64,000 nt of DNA from JBJGXI01 sp045635475 (GTDB taxonomy: Bacteria; Bacillota; Bacilli; Bacillales; Amphibacillaceae), in NCBI RefSeq assembly GCF_045635475.1, contig NZ_JBJGXI010000029.1, forward strand, positions 1 to 64,000. Reading direction: 5' to 3'. Each line of letters opens with the position of its first letter. Positions within the stretch are counted from its first letter, which is position 1. The position numbers were made by a program, and so were the translations under genes. The notes below the pieces were generated by a model. The model saw only the letters and a list, made by a program, of their open reading frames with translations. It did no database searches and was not told the DNA's origin. Shown piece after piece: positions 43,316 to 51,394 of the stretch.

Positions 43316-43429
43316 TTACTTTGCACCTGGCTCATTTTTGATCTTTACCCATGCATAAATCAATAAAAAAACACTCAATAATCCGCCGACTACTAAGGCG
43401 ATTTTAAACCATATAAATGCTTGTTACAT
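43316..43429 (-). pseudogene. Small membrane ORF with a stop at codon 2
   Basis: Reading down from an ATG at 43429, the second codon is TAA, and then the frame is open for 35 codons: QAFIWFKIALVVGG, a hydrophobic helix, and the charged tail KIKNEPGAK before TAA. A GGAGCGTG lies upstream of the ATG at proper spacing. A single C-to-T change at codon 2 (CAA to TAA) would explain it. It could also be chance. Confidence 0.35.
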
Positions 43430-43458
43430 TGTCACGCTCCAATTATTATTGTTAGTAT

Positions 43459-43508
43459 AGTCAATTTCATAATACTGATTGCTGTGTACGGTAATTATGA
43501 AATTGACT
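43459..43508. repeat. Hairpin repeat family (AGTCAATTTCAT ends), copy 3, 50 bp minimal form
   Basis: Only the ends are left: AGTCAATTTCATAATACTG and GGTAATTATGAAATTGACT, separated by a few bases. It is the shortest of the four copies and shows that the interior is dispensable for the structure. Confidence 0.8.
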
Positions 43509-43702
43509 CAGTTGTCTGTTTTATTATATGGAAGCTTAATAGTTTTTGACTATATGGAATTTATTATTAAATTAAAGCGCGTTATATTGTACCTATATGG
43601 TATGCTATATTAATTACCTTTTATGGTCTATCTAGTTTGGATCGACTCAGTTCTAAAGGCTGTATTATGAATTATTAAATTTATCCAGATGGGAATATTA
43701 CA

Positions 43703-44161
43703 ATGAGAATACCAACACCTAAAATGTTTTCCTGGTTTGCAGTTATTGTTTGGATGGCGATAATTTTTTACCTATCTGCCCAAGTGGCCGACACTTCAAA
43801 TCAGTTGAGTTCAGGAATTACAGAAGTAATTGTTAGATTGATCGAGAAAGTATCTACTAAATTAGATTTATCTAATTTTAACTTTTTTGTAAGAAAGACG
43901 GCCCATTTTACTGCTTATATGGTTCTGGGCATATTAGTTATCCATGCGATGCGAAACAGTACTGGAATAACTTATCGCAGTATTGTTATTTCTTTATCGA
44001 TTTGCATTTTATATGCAATATCAGATGAATTACATCAAATGTTTGTTCCTGGCCGCGGGCCCGCAGTATGGGATGTTTGTATTGATAGTGCAGGTGCTAT
44101 TGTAGGGATTGGCTTATATTTTATTTTGTGGAGGATCACTAAGAAATCTTATTTTAGATAG
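43703..44161 (+). CDS. VanZ family membrane protein
   Basis: A 152-residue VanZ-like protein with four membrane helices (about 8-25, 70-88, 95-115 and 125-146). The conserved motifs are RKTAHFTAYMVLG (about 64-76) and SDELHQMFVPGRGPAVWDV (about 108-126). VanZ proteins are linked to glycopeptide tolerance in enterococci, but most genomic copies have no defined role. ATG 43703 has a weak site. Single gene, with no resistance genes nearby. Confidence 0.88.
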   Translation: MRIPTPKMFSWFAVIVWMAIIFYLSAQVADTSNQLSSGITEVIVRLIEKVSTKLDLSNFNFFVRKTAHFTAYMVLGILVIHAMRNSTGITYRSIVISLSICILYAISDELHQMFVPGRGPAVWDVCIDSAGAIVGIGLYFILWRITKKSYFR

Positions 44162-44172
44162 CTTCATCGCGA

Positions 44173-45066
44173 TTAAAAATCCAAAATAAGATGGTCCACA
44201 GGCACAACCGATTTACTGTTTCTAAATTTACCAGGGGCTATGCCTAAGTAAGAACGAAAAACTTTGCTAAAATAGTTTCCATTGGCATAGCCAACTTTAA
44301 TTGCCACTTCTTCAATGGTAAGCTCTTGATTTTTTAATAATTCAATCGCTTTGTTCAATCTTATTTTCGTTACATATTGTAAAGGTGTAGCATTAGTTGT
44401 CTGATGGAAAAGACGAGTGAAATGAAATTTCGATTTACCTGATGCTGTTACAATATCATCCAGTGAAATGGGTTCTGTGTAGTATGTTTGCATAAAATCG
44501 ACCGCTTTTGAAACGGGCTCCGGCCACTCACTTTTAGCAGGATTGGTGTTATATATGGAGCGGAACACTTCCATTAGAAAAGTATACGCATAGGTAGAAG
44601 CTTCAAAAGCATCATGCAGCTCGTTATTCATCACTTTTTTAAACAGGTCAAAAAACAAGTTGATCGGTGAATCATGCAGTCCAAGCTTAATAACTGGACC
44701 TACTTTATTAGTTATTTCCTCAAAACTTCTCAATGCTTCTTCTCCGTATAACGTTAAGTAAATAAATTCCCATTCGTGACTGTCGCTAGGTAAATAATAG
44801 CGGTGGTCGCTTGGAATTTTAACAAAGAAGGCATCCCCAGGTTTGAGGTAATACGTTTGATTCTCAACTCTAATTTCTCCTTTGCCATCAAGCGTATACT
44901 GAAAAACAATTCTCCCAGTTTCCTTTCTGGATAAGCCATCCCAATCATATAATTCACTCGTCTGCGTTTCCCACCCTAAGGAATGGATACCTGTAACGCG
45001 CTCTTGATGCGCACCTTTAAATCTTATTCCAAAAGACTGATGTTCTAAAGACTTTTTTAATAGCAA
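44173..45066 (-). CDS. AraC family transcriptional regulator divergent from alpha-galactosidase
   Basis: A 297-residue regulator with a cupin sensor (about 40-110, with EIRVENQTYYLKPGDAF) and the C-terminal AraC helix-turn-helix pair (about 185-290, ending VGYANGNYFSKVFRSYLG). The start is TTG 45066, with GGCAGGTAA upstream. It diverges from the GH4 alpha-galactosidase, so it is likely its alpha-galactoside-responsive activator, as for MsmR-type and RafR-type proteins. The shared intergenic region holds a cre-like site. Confidence 0.9.
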   Translation of the reverse strand: MLLKKSLEHQSFGIRFKGAHQERVTGIHSLGWETQTSELYDWDGLSRKETGRIVFQYTLDGKGEIRVENQTYYLKPGDAFFVKIPSDHRYYLPSDSHEWEFIYLTLYGEEALRSFEEITNKVGPVIKLGLHDSPINLFFDLFKKVMNNELHDAFEASTYAYTFLMEVFRSIYNTNPAKSEWPEPVSKAVDFMQTYYTEPISLDDIVTASGKSKFHFTRLFHQTTNATPLQYVTKIRLNKAIELLKNQELTIEEVAIKVGYANGNYFSKVFRSYLGIAPGKFRNSKSVVPVDHLILDF

Positions 45067-45099
45067 TATTTTACCTGCCTTTCTGCTTTATTTACCATT

Positions 45100-45114
45100 G
45101 AGAAAGCGCTTTAT
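45100..45114. promoter_or_regulatory. Candidate cre site between AraC and alpha-galactosidase genes
   Basis: GAGAAAGCGCTTTAT contains the palindrome AAAGCGCTTT (45103-45112), which fits the CcpA operator core. It is placed 34 bp upstream of the AraC start and 110 bp upstream of the alpha-galactosidase, so glucose repression of the pair is likely. Confidence 0.6.
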
Positions 45115-45223
45115 ACAATTTAAGATTATTATAGCAGGTATGTTGACTTACTAAGAGAAAATTTCACGAAAAATGTTGAAAGTTTTTTATTACCTAAATA
45201 ATAGAAAAGGTGGAAGTTAAAGA

Positions 45224-46525
45224 ATGTCAAAAATTACTTTTTTAGGTGCAGGAAGTACAGTGTTCGCAAAAAATGTTCTTGGTGATTGTATGACAGTTCC
45301 AGCATTACAAGACTTTGAGTTTGCATTATTTGATATTGATCATCAGCGACTAACAGATTCTGAACAAATGCTGCAAAATTTGAAAGAAAGCCTTGGGTCA
45401 ACAGTGAGAATCACGGCATATACCGATCGTAAAGAAGCGTTAGCTGGCGCGAAATACGTTATTAATGCAATACAGGTTGGTGGCTATGATCCAAGTACTA
45501 TTATCGATTTTGAGATTCCTAAAAAATACGGTTTACGACAAACAATTGCAGATACGATCGGTATTGGGGGGATTTTCAGAAGCTTGCGAACGATTCCTGT
45601 AATGATGGATTTTGCCAAAGACATGCAGGAAGTGTGTCCAGATGCTTGGTTTTTGAATTATTCAAACCCAATGGCTGTACTTACAGGAACGATGATTCGA
45701 CACGGCGGGATTAAAACGGTTGGCTTATGCCACAGTGTACAAGGGTGTGCGGATGATTTGCTAAAATCATTGGAAATGCCAACAGACCATGTGCAATGGA
45801 AAATAGCTGGTATTAATCACTTAGCATGGCTACTCGAAATTAATCGTAATGGCGAGGACCTATACCCAGAAATTAAAAGAAGAGCAAGAGAAAAGCAAAA
45901 AATGAAACATGACGATATGGTCCGTTTTGAATTAATGGAGCGATTTGGTTATTATGTGACTGAATCCTCAGAACATAATGCAGAATATCATCCATATTTC
46001 ATTAAAAGTAACTATCCTGAGCTAATTGATCGATTTAACATTCCGTTAGACGAATATCCACGTCGCTGTGTTAATCAGATTGAAGGCTGGAAGAAAATGC
46101 GTGAGGACTTAGTTAATGACAAAAATCTGACCCACCAGCGCACTCATGAATATGGTTCGTATATTATTGAGGCAATGGAGACAGATCAACCATTTAAAAT
46201 TGGAGGAAACGTGTTAAACACAGGAAGGTTAATAAGCAATCTACCTGAAAAAGCGTGTGTGGAAGTTCCGTGTTTAGTAGATGCAAGCGGCGTGACACCG
46301 ACATATGTAGGTGATTTACCTGAACAATTAGCAGCGCTGAACAGAACAAACATAAATACACAGTTACTTACGATTGAAGCTGCAATGACCAGAAAAAAAG
46401 AACATATATATCACGCGGCAATGTTAGATCCGCATACAGCAGCAGAATTATCGATAGATGACATTGTTAGCTTGTGTGATGATTTAATCGAAGCACATGG
46501 GGATTGGCTGCCGTTATTTGTGTGA
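45224..46525 (+). CDS. melA: Alpha-galactosidase, glycoside hydrolase family 4
   Basis: A 433-residue NAD+- and Mn2+-dependent glycosidase. The nucleotide motif is FLGAGSTVFAKN (about 5-16); FLNYSNPMAV (about 144-153) and LCHSVQG (about 168-174, Cys and His metal ligands) are GH4 hallmarks, and GINHLAW follows near 201. It hydrolyses alpha-galactosides such as melibiose by an oxidation-elimination route. ATG 45224 follows AAAGGTGG. The AraC gene diverges from it. No transporter is alongside. The specificity (galactoside rather than glucoside or galacturonide) rests on overall likeness. Confidence 0.88.
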   Translation: MSKITFLGAGSTVFAKNVLGDCMTVPALQDFEFALFDIDHQRLTDSEQMLQNLKESLGSTVRITAYTDRKEALAGAKYVINAIQVGGYDPSTIIDFEIPKKYGLRQTIADTIGIGGIFRSLRTIPVMMDFAKDMQEVCPDAWFLNYSNPMAVLTGTMIRHGGIKTVGLCHSVQGCADDLLKSLEMPTDHVQWKIAGINHLAWLLEINRNGEDLYPEIKRRAREKQKMKHDDMVRFELMERFGYYVTESSEHNAEYHPYFIKSNYPELIDRFNIPLDEYPRRCVNQIEGWKKMREDLVNDKNLTHQRTHEYGSYIIEAMETDQPFKIGGNVLNTGRLISNLPEKACVEVPCLVDASGVTPTYVGDLPEQLAALNRTNINTQLLTIEAAMTRKKEHIYHAAMLDPHTAAELSIDDIVSLCDDLIEAHGDWLPLFV

Positions 46526-46554
46526 TAAATTTCATAGTGTTTCAATAGATTAGT

Positions 46555-46590
46555 AAAAAAGGAAATCAGTTGCAACTGATTTCCTTTTTA
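46555..46590. terminator. Bidirectional terminator between convergent genes
   Basis: GGAAATCAGTTG and CAACTGATTTCC form a perfect 12-bp stem (46561-46584), flanked by an A-run and a T-run. It can end both the alpha-galactosidase and the convergent esterase transcripts. Confidence 0.88.
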
Positions 46591-46591
46591 G

Positions 46592-48271
46592 TTATTTATA
46601 CATATGCATAAACCGTTCCATATAGTAAATAAATACTTGATTCGTGTAGCTAGAAAAATACCAATCGCCGTTGTGTCCTGTAAAAGGCATTAATAGCAAT
46701 GCAGATTTAGCATCATTTTGTTGATAGATTTGTTGAAAAGCTTTTGAAATAGAAGGATCAACGACCCCATCGATTGTACCCTGAAAAATCAATGCTGGTG
46801 GACTGTTCTCGCCAACAAGAAGTGATGGATCGCTTAATTTTTCCGTTTCTTCGATACCTACATTAGCTGCTAGTCCATTTGCAGCGTAGACTGGTATAAT
46901 ACCTTTGATTTGAAGTGCAGGATTTAAAATATTCTCGTATTCTCCGCTCGCGATGCCTAGTCCAACTGCATTCGCTAATTGTCCTCCGGCTGATGCTCCA
47001 GAAACAAATACAGACTCTATATCCGCAGCAAATGTATCTTGATTATCAACTAAATAATTAGTGAAAATACCAACATGTCGAACCATGTCATCGATAGTAA
47101 AATCACCTACGATATTTTCAGGGACAGGGGCATACTCAAAAAATTTGTCCTCATTGCTTAACCCGTACTGCAAGTCAAAAACTACATAGCCCTGACTAGC
47201 GAAATACTTGTTTACTTGGGCGTTATTGGATGCACCTTTGTCTCCGATTGTCCAACCACCGCCATGAATACGAATTAATACGGAATGCTTCTCGTCCGAT
47301 GCTGTATCTTCCTTAGGCGGCATGTAAGCATCAAAGTGAAGTTTTATCCCTTCATCGACACCCTCTGTACCTTCGTAATACAAGATATTTTCCTTAACGA
47401 TATAATCGTCAGTCGCCTTTCCAAAAAAGTATGCAGGCAAGGAAAAAGGTGTTTCTGCAAAATAACTTATATCCTCGGTGGTTGTGTTTCGCCACTCATC
47501 ACCGAAGGCAGCCGCGAAATTTTCGCCTGCTTTTGGAATGTAAGCAATTGTCGTGAACATAGGTAAGCTGAAAATTACTGCAATTCCAATGCCTACAAGC
47601 GTTACAAGAAATTTTACTAGTAAGTTATTATTATTCATCTTTATAATAAGTGCCATAACGGCAAGTGTACTTATACTGAAAAACAAACCGTATCCAGGGA
47701 AAAACATTTCGAAAAAACCACCGCTTTGTCCTTGTAGAATTAGAAAGGATACATAGGCCCCAAGCAGAAGCAAAAGACTTGTTAAAATGGTGAAAACTAT
47801 TTTAGATTTTCTTGGTTTATTATAACTACTAGAAAAGATAAATGGTGTACTTCCATGATTATTACGTTTTGATAATGTCATAATGCTGCCCAATATTAAC
47901 AAATAAAAAACTAGAATAATAGTAACAACACTACGTGATGACGTATTAGATAAATTGGAAGCCGCTATTGTGTTAAAGATAGGAATAAGCGTCATGACTA
48001 TAATCGTACTTAAGAGATATGTATAATCTAATCGTGCTTTCTCATTACGGATTAGTGCTACAACGATGTTCCCTAATAGCGTAAGGATTAACAATGCACC
48101 ATAAACATTCCATATAGCAGAAACGATATCTGAAAAAAGATAAACCAATCCTCCAATAATCATCAGCAAATTTATAAGTATCAATGAGTTATATAAAGGT
48201 ATTGCAAAAGCTTGACTTGATGATGGTTGAAGGAACGTTTGTGGCTTATATGATTTAAATGAACGATCCAT
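46592..48271 (-). CDS. Membrane-anchored alpha/beta hydrolase (esterase of the HSL/carboxylesterase type)
   Basis: A 559-residue protein. The first 270 residues hold about seven hydrophobic helices, a membrane domain. Residues about 300-555 are an alpha/beta hydrolase: oxyanion motif IHGGGWTIGD, nucleophile SGASAGGQLAN, acidic residue in GTIDGVVDPS and catalytic His in FTGHNGDWY. ATG 48271 follows AAAGGAG; an in-frame ATG at 48322 is too far upstream. The catalytic part should face outside or inside depending on helix number, which I cannot fix. Substrate unknown. Confidence 0.82.
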   Translation of the reverse strand: MDRSFKSYKPQTFLQPSSSQAFAIPLYNSLILINLLMIIGGLVYLFSDIVSAIWNVYGALLILTLLGNIVVALIRNEKARLDYTYLLSTIIVMTLIPIFNTIAASNLSNTSSRSVVTIILVFYLLILGSIMTLSKRNNHGSTPFIFSSSYNKPRKSKIVFTILTSLLLLLGAYVSFLILQGQSGGFFEMFFPGYGLFFSISTLAVMALIIKMNNNNLLVKFLVTLVGIGIAVIFSLPMFTTIAYIPKAGENFAAAFGDEWRNTTTEDISYFAETPFSLPAYFFGKATDDYIVKENILYYEGTEGVDEGIKLHFDAYMPPKEDTASDEKHSVLIRIHGGGWTIGDKGASNNAQVNKYFASQGYVVFDLQYGLSNEDKFFEYAPVPENIVGDFTIDDMVRHVGIFTNYLVDNQDTFAADIESVFVSGASAGGQLANAVGLGIASGEYENILNPALQIKGIIPVYAANGLAANVGIEETEKLSDPSLLVGENSPPALIFQGTIDGVVDPSISKAFQQIYQQNDAKSALLLMPFTGHNGDWYFSSYTNQVFIYYMERFMHMYK

Positions 48272-48392
48272 ATCGATACTCCTTTTTCTCCCATTATACA
48301 AGTGATAATGAGTATACGCCAATTCTTGTTATCTCATGAGCATTAACTTACTGGCTTTCATTCATGGCTTTGTGTAGATGTGAAGTGGAATG

Positions 48393-48645
48393 CGACGTGA
48401 TGCACGTGATTTCCGCTCACGCGTCTAGCTATACCAACCGCTGAGGAGCAAACCGGATTGAGCGGCCATATTAGCGCTTATTTCGTTTGATTTTTTAATT
48501 TCTTGGATTTGACGGCCACCACAGCACTTGTTTACCGATATCAACTCGTTGAAACAACAAATGCATTCAAATAAGTGCGCTGGTGGCCGTACTCATCGAC
48601 CGCAATTACATGCCTCCCCTACAACGCCTGTTTAGCACTACGTCG
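48393..48645. repeat. Degenerate repeat related to copies A/B, with a nested inverted repeat
   Basis: The left end, CGACGTGATGCACGTGATTT and then CCGCT, resembles the outer end of copy B (CGTCGTAACGTAATGC, then GTGATTTCCGCT). The right end, CACTACGTCG, is its imperfect reverse. Inside, ACGGCCACCACAGCACTTG (from 48512) is inverted near 48590 as AAGTGCGCTGGTGGCCGT. No gene is present. Confidence 0.5.
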
Positions 48646-48690
48646 GATTCTAGCTAATATTCCACAATCATACTCCGCCTTATAAACATT

Positions 48691-48729
48691 AAAAAGCTGG
48701 AGAACGATATTTCAGCTCTCCAGCTTTTT
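48691..48729 (-). terminator. Terminator of the PQQ dehydrogenase gene
   Basis: AAAAAGCTGGAGA and TCTCCAGCTTTTT form a perfect 13-bp stem (48691-48703 and 48717-48729), immediately after the minus-strand gene ending at 48733. Confidence 0.85.
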
Positions 48730-48732
48730 ATA

Positions 48733-51048
48733 CTAATCGTGCATCGGTGCAACGACCTCTGTCAAATACGTAGCGATATCATGCATTTCCTGTTCTGATA
48801 AAGAGTCCTCAAATGCAGGCATGGTTGTTCCACCTAGTTTTACTTGCTGGATGACAGCCTCAATGTCTTCTGCCGCTGGACTAGTTTGCAAATTGGGACC
48901 ATTATGTCCACCGGCGCCATCAGTACCATGGCATGCTAGACAATTATTTTCATATAGAGCTAGCCCTGCTGCATGGTCCCCAGCAGATACCGTTTCCTCA
49001 CTATCTGTTTCCGTATCTTCTTCAGAATCACCTTCTTGCTGGTCAGCAGATGGCGGTGTTTCTCCACTATTAATCGTACCTTCTAATGAGAATGTCCACA
49101 CTGAATCACCATGCTTGGTTCCAGCTAAGGAGTTACCAGCGGCATATACGGTAATATATTGTTTGCCATCAATTTCATAGGTGATCGGCGGTGCATTGAC
49201 ACCAGCATCGGTCATAAATTCCCACACTTGTTCACCTGTTGTTGCATTATAAGCAATAAATCTACCATCGTTATGACCGACGAATAATAGATTGCCTTTT
49301 GTCGTCATTGCACCACTATAAGCCATTGCATCCCATTTCTGTTGCCAAACAATCTTGTTCGTTTTAACATCCATTGCCGTAACTGTCCCTCTTGTAGGGG
49401 CTTCGGTAACAGGAGCAAAAATGCTGCCTATCCAAGCATGACCATCCTCAACAGCGTCTGCATCGAACTCTTCATCACTACGTGTATAGCTCATATACTG
49501 ATCGGTAGCTAACACATAGAACAATTCAGTGTTTGGATTATAAGCAGATGGTGGCCAGTTTGCACCACCAGCAGGTCCTGGTTTCAACGTCACCGGTTCT
49601 TCCCAGAAAGGAGTAAATATGCCGCCGTATTTTCCTTCAAATTCATCCGACAGATCTCGCTCGATATCTTCTTCGGTGATTGTTTGCGGTGCAAACGCGT
49701 CACCAATTGGAATTGGTTGAGTGGCTGCTGTTTTTTGACGTTCATCTTGTGGCACAGGTGTTTCTTCGATACCGATGAGCGGTTCGCCGTTCGTGCGATC
49801 TAAGAAATAAATCCAACCAGTTTTCGATGCTTGCCCAAGCCCTTTTCGCATTTCACCTTCTATTTCTACATCAAATAAAATGATGGGATTTGGCGCATCT
49901 AAATCCCATATATCATGATGAACTTGTTGAAAGTGCCATTTATATTCTCCAGTTTTTGCATCAATGGCTACAACTGAGTTTGCATAAAGGTTATCTCCTT
50001 CACGTTTACTTCCATCAAGGTCAGGTGACGTGTTCCCAGTTGAAAAATATAGCAGTCCTAACTCAGGATCTACAGCAGGTGTTTGCCAAACGGGAGCTCC
50101 TCCTGTTAACCACGATTTGTTATCTTGTGGCCATGTTTCATGCCCTTTTTCCTCTGGACCTGGAATCGTGTAGAATCGCCACAATTCACGGCCCATCTCT
50201 GCGTCAAAGGCGGTAATCCGACCTCTGATTCCGTATTCTCCACCAGATACACCAGTGTACACCTTTCCATCAAAGTATAAGGGAGCGTTTGTAATGGTAT
50301 ACCCTTTTTCCCATTCATCGACTTGTGTTTCCCAAACTACTTCGCCAGTCTTTTGATCTAAGGCAACAAGTCTAGCGTCTAATAACCCGACAAACACTTT
50401 GCCTTCTCCAAGTGCTACTCCGCGACTCGTCCATCCGCAACAAACCGTTGTTAGTTTATCTGTTATATACGGTCGATATTCCCATATTTTTTCACCTGTT
50501 ACCGCATCTAGCGCGAGTACGTCGTTTTCTCCAGTAATTACATACATAATACCATCAAAGACAATTGGTGATGCTTCTCCGGAAAATTTGAAATCCAAAC
50601 CAGATTCTAATTTGGATACCCATTCACCTTTCAAGTTAGCTACGTTAGATGTATTTACTTGATCAAGCGGGGAATACCGTTGATTGGATAAATTCCCCCC
50701 ATTAGTTAGCCAATTATTAGTTGGCAGCGCTTGCAATTGTTCTGATGTAAATGCAGGCGCAACTTCTCCATTAAACGTTTTATGTTGTTTTACAACTGGA
50801 TGTTGCTCCTCCATTACTACAGGTTCAGAATCTTCCTCGGAATCTTCTTCCGGCTTTTCAGCAGGTTCCTCTTCAGGCTCTTTCTCCGTCTCATTATTGT
50901 TACTGCCTGCATTTTTAGTTATAAGTGATTGATCATCTGTTTCTGGTGCGGACTGATTATCTAATACGAGTATTTGGACGAAAGTACCAAATAAAAGAAA
51001 AACAGCTAAACCAATAACAACATACCAGGCTGTTCTGTCATTATTCAA
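48733..51048 (-). CDS. PQQ-dependent (quinoprotein) dehydrogenase with C-terminal cytochrome c domain
   Basis: A 771-residue exported protein. An N-terminal membrane helix (about 8-29) is followed by an acidic Glu-rich linker (about 33-85) and an eight-bladed quinoprotein propeller (about 105-660). The vicinal disulfide CCGW is at C203-C204 and tryptophan-docking repeats such as GEKIWEY and GEVVWET recur. After a second acidic linker comes a class I cytochrome c domain with CLACH (703-707) and axial Met743. It oxidises an alcohol or sugar outside the cell and passes electrons through its own heme. The start is TTG 51048 behind GGGGAGGTG. No PQQ synthesis genes are nearby, so the cofactor may be scavenged. 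Confidence 0.9.
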   Translation of the reverse strand: MNNDRTAWYVVIGLAVFLLFGTFVQILVLDNQSAPETDDQSLITKNAGSNNNETEKEPEEEPAEKPEEDSEEDSEPVVMEEQHPVVKQHKTFNGEVAPAFTSEQLQALPTNNWLTNGGNLSNQRYSPLDQVNTSNVANLKGEWVSKLESGLDFKFSGEASPIVFDGIMYVITGENDVLALDAVTGEKIWEYRPYITDKLTTVCCGWTSRGVALGEGKVFVGLLDARLVALDQKTGEVVWETQVDEWEKGYTITNAPLYFDGKVYTGVSGGEYGIRGRITAFDAEMGRELWRFYTIPGPEEKGHETWPQDNKSWLTGGAPVWQTPAVDPELGLLYFSTGNTSPDLDGSKREGDNLYANSVVAIDAKTGEYKWHFQQVHHDIWDLDAPNPIILFDVEIEGEMRKGLGQASKTGWIYFLDRTNGEPLIGIEETPVPQDERQKTAATQPIPIGDAFAPQTITEEDIERDLSDEFEGKYGGIFTPFWEEPVTLKPGPAGGANWPPSAYNPNTELFYVLATDQYMSYTRSDEEFDADAVEDGHAWIGSIFAPVTEAPTRGTVTAMDVKTNKIVWQQKWDAMAYSGAMTTKGNLLFVGHNDGRFIAYNATTGEQVWEFMTDAGVNAPPITYEIDGKQYITVYAAGNSLAGTKHGDSVWTFSLEGTINSGETPPSADQQEGDSEEDTETDSEETVSAGDHAAGLALYENNCLACHGTDGAGGHNGPNLQTSPAAEDIEAVIQQVKLGGTTMPAFEDSLSEQEMHDIATYLTEVVAPMHD

Positions 51049-51394
51049 AAAAGCACCTCCCCTTTACTATAAAAATATTCGAGATTGGATACTTTTATGC
51101 TAGCTTTGTAGTCTGACTAGAACCTTGATTTAATAGAATCTAACCGTTACGAACTCTGGAAAATGTTGAATAGTTAGTCAATTTCATCATGCTGATTTTA
51201 GCATCCATATACACTCGGATTAAACCGTCTCTGAACTATATATGGATGCGGATAGCTGTATAAGGTGATTATGAAATTGACTCAGTTTGTATGGAATAGG
51301 CGTGAAAAGTAAAAACTAGGCATATGAATGAAGTAAAATACGTGCGCGTTAGTGATTAGTAATGCAACAATAATGGTCAGAAGGGGATGAAATC
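51049..51394. other. Intergenic region upstream of gltB
   Basis: A 346-bp divergent region holding copy 4 of the hairpin repeat (51176-51282). The 112 bp between the repeat and gltB presumably hold the gltB promoter; I cannot place it with confidence. Confidence 0.5.
51176..51282. repeat. Hairpin repeat family (AGTCAATTTCAT ends), copy 4, 107 bp
   Basis: Ends AGTCAATTTCAT and ATGAAATTGACT as in the other copies. The interior is close to copy 1, with CATCCATATA and TATATGGATG arms, though with several changes. It lies 112 bp upstream of gltB. Confidence 0.8.

Larger units (their letters stand above)
42870..43702. other. Gene-poor stretch with decayed sequence
   Basis: About 830 bp between the GGDEF remnant and the VanZ gene. 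Six-frame reading gives only broken frames. It holds a possible inactivated 37-codon membrane ORF (43316-43429, minus) and the 50-bp hairpin repeat at 43459. The plus strand around 43040-43250 has short coding-like runs broken by stops, which I cannot assign. Confidence 0.45.

Noticed and set aside
49890..50216. 108-codon plus-strand frame inside the PQQ dehydrogenase gene
   Set aside because: It is antisense to a well-supported coding sequence and has no family features.
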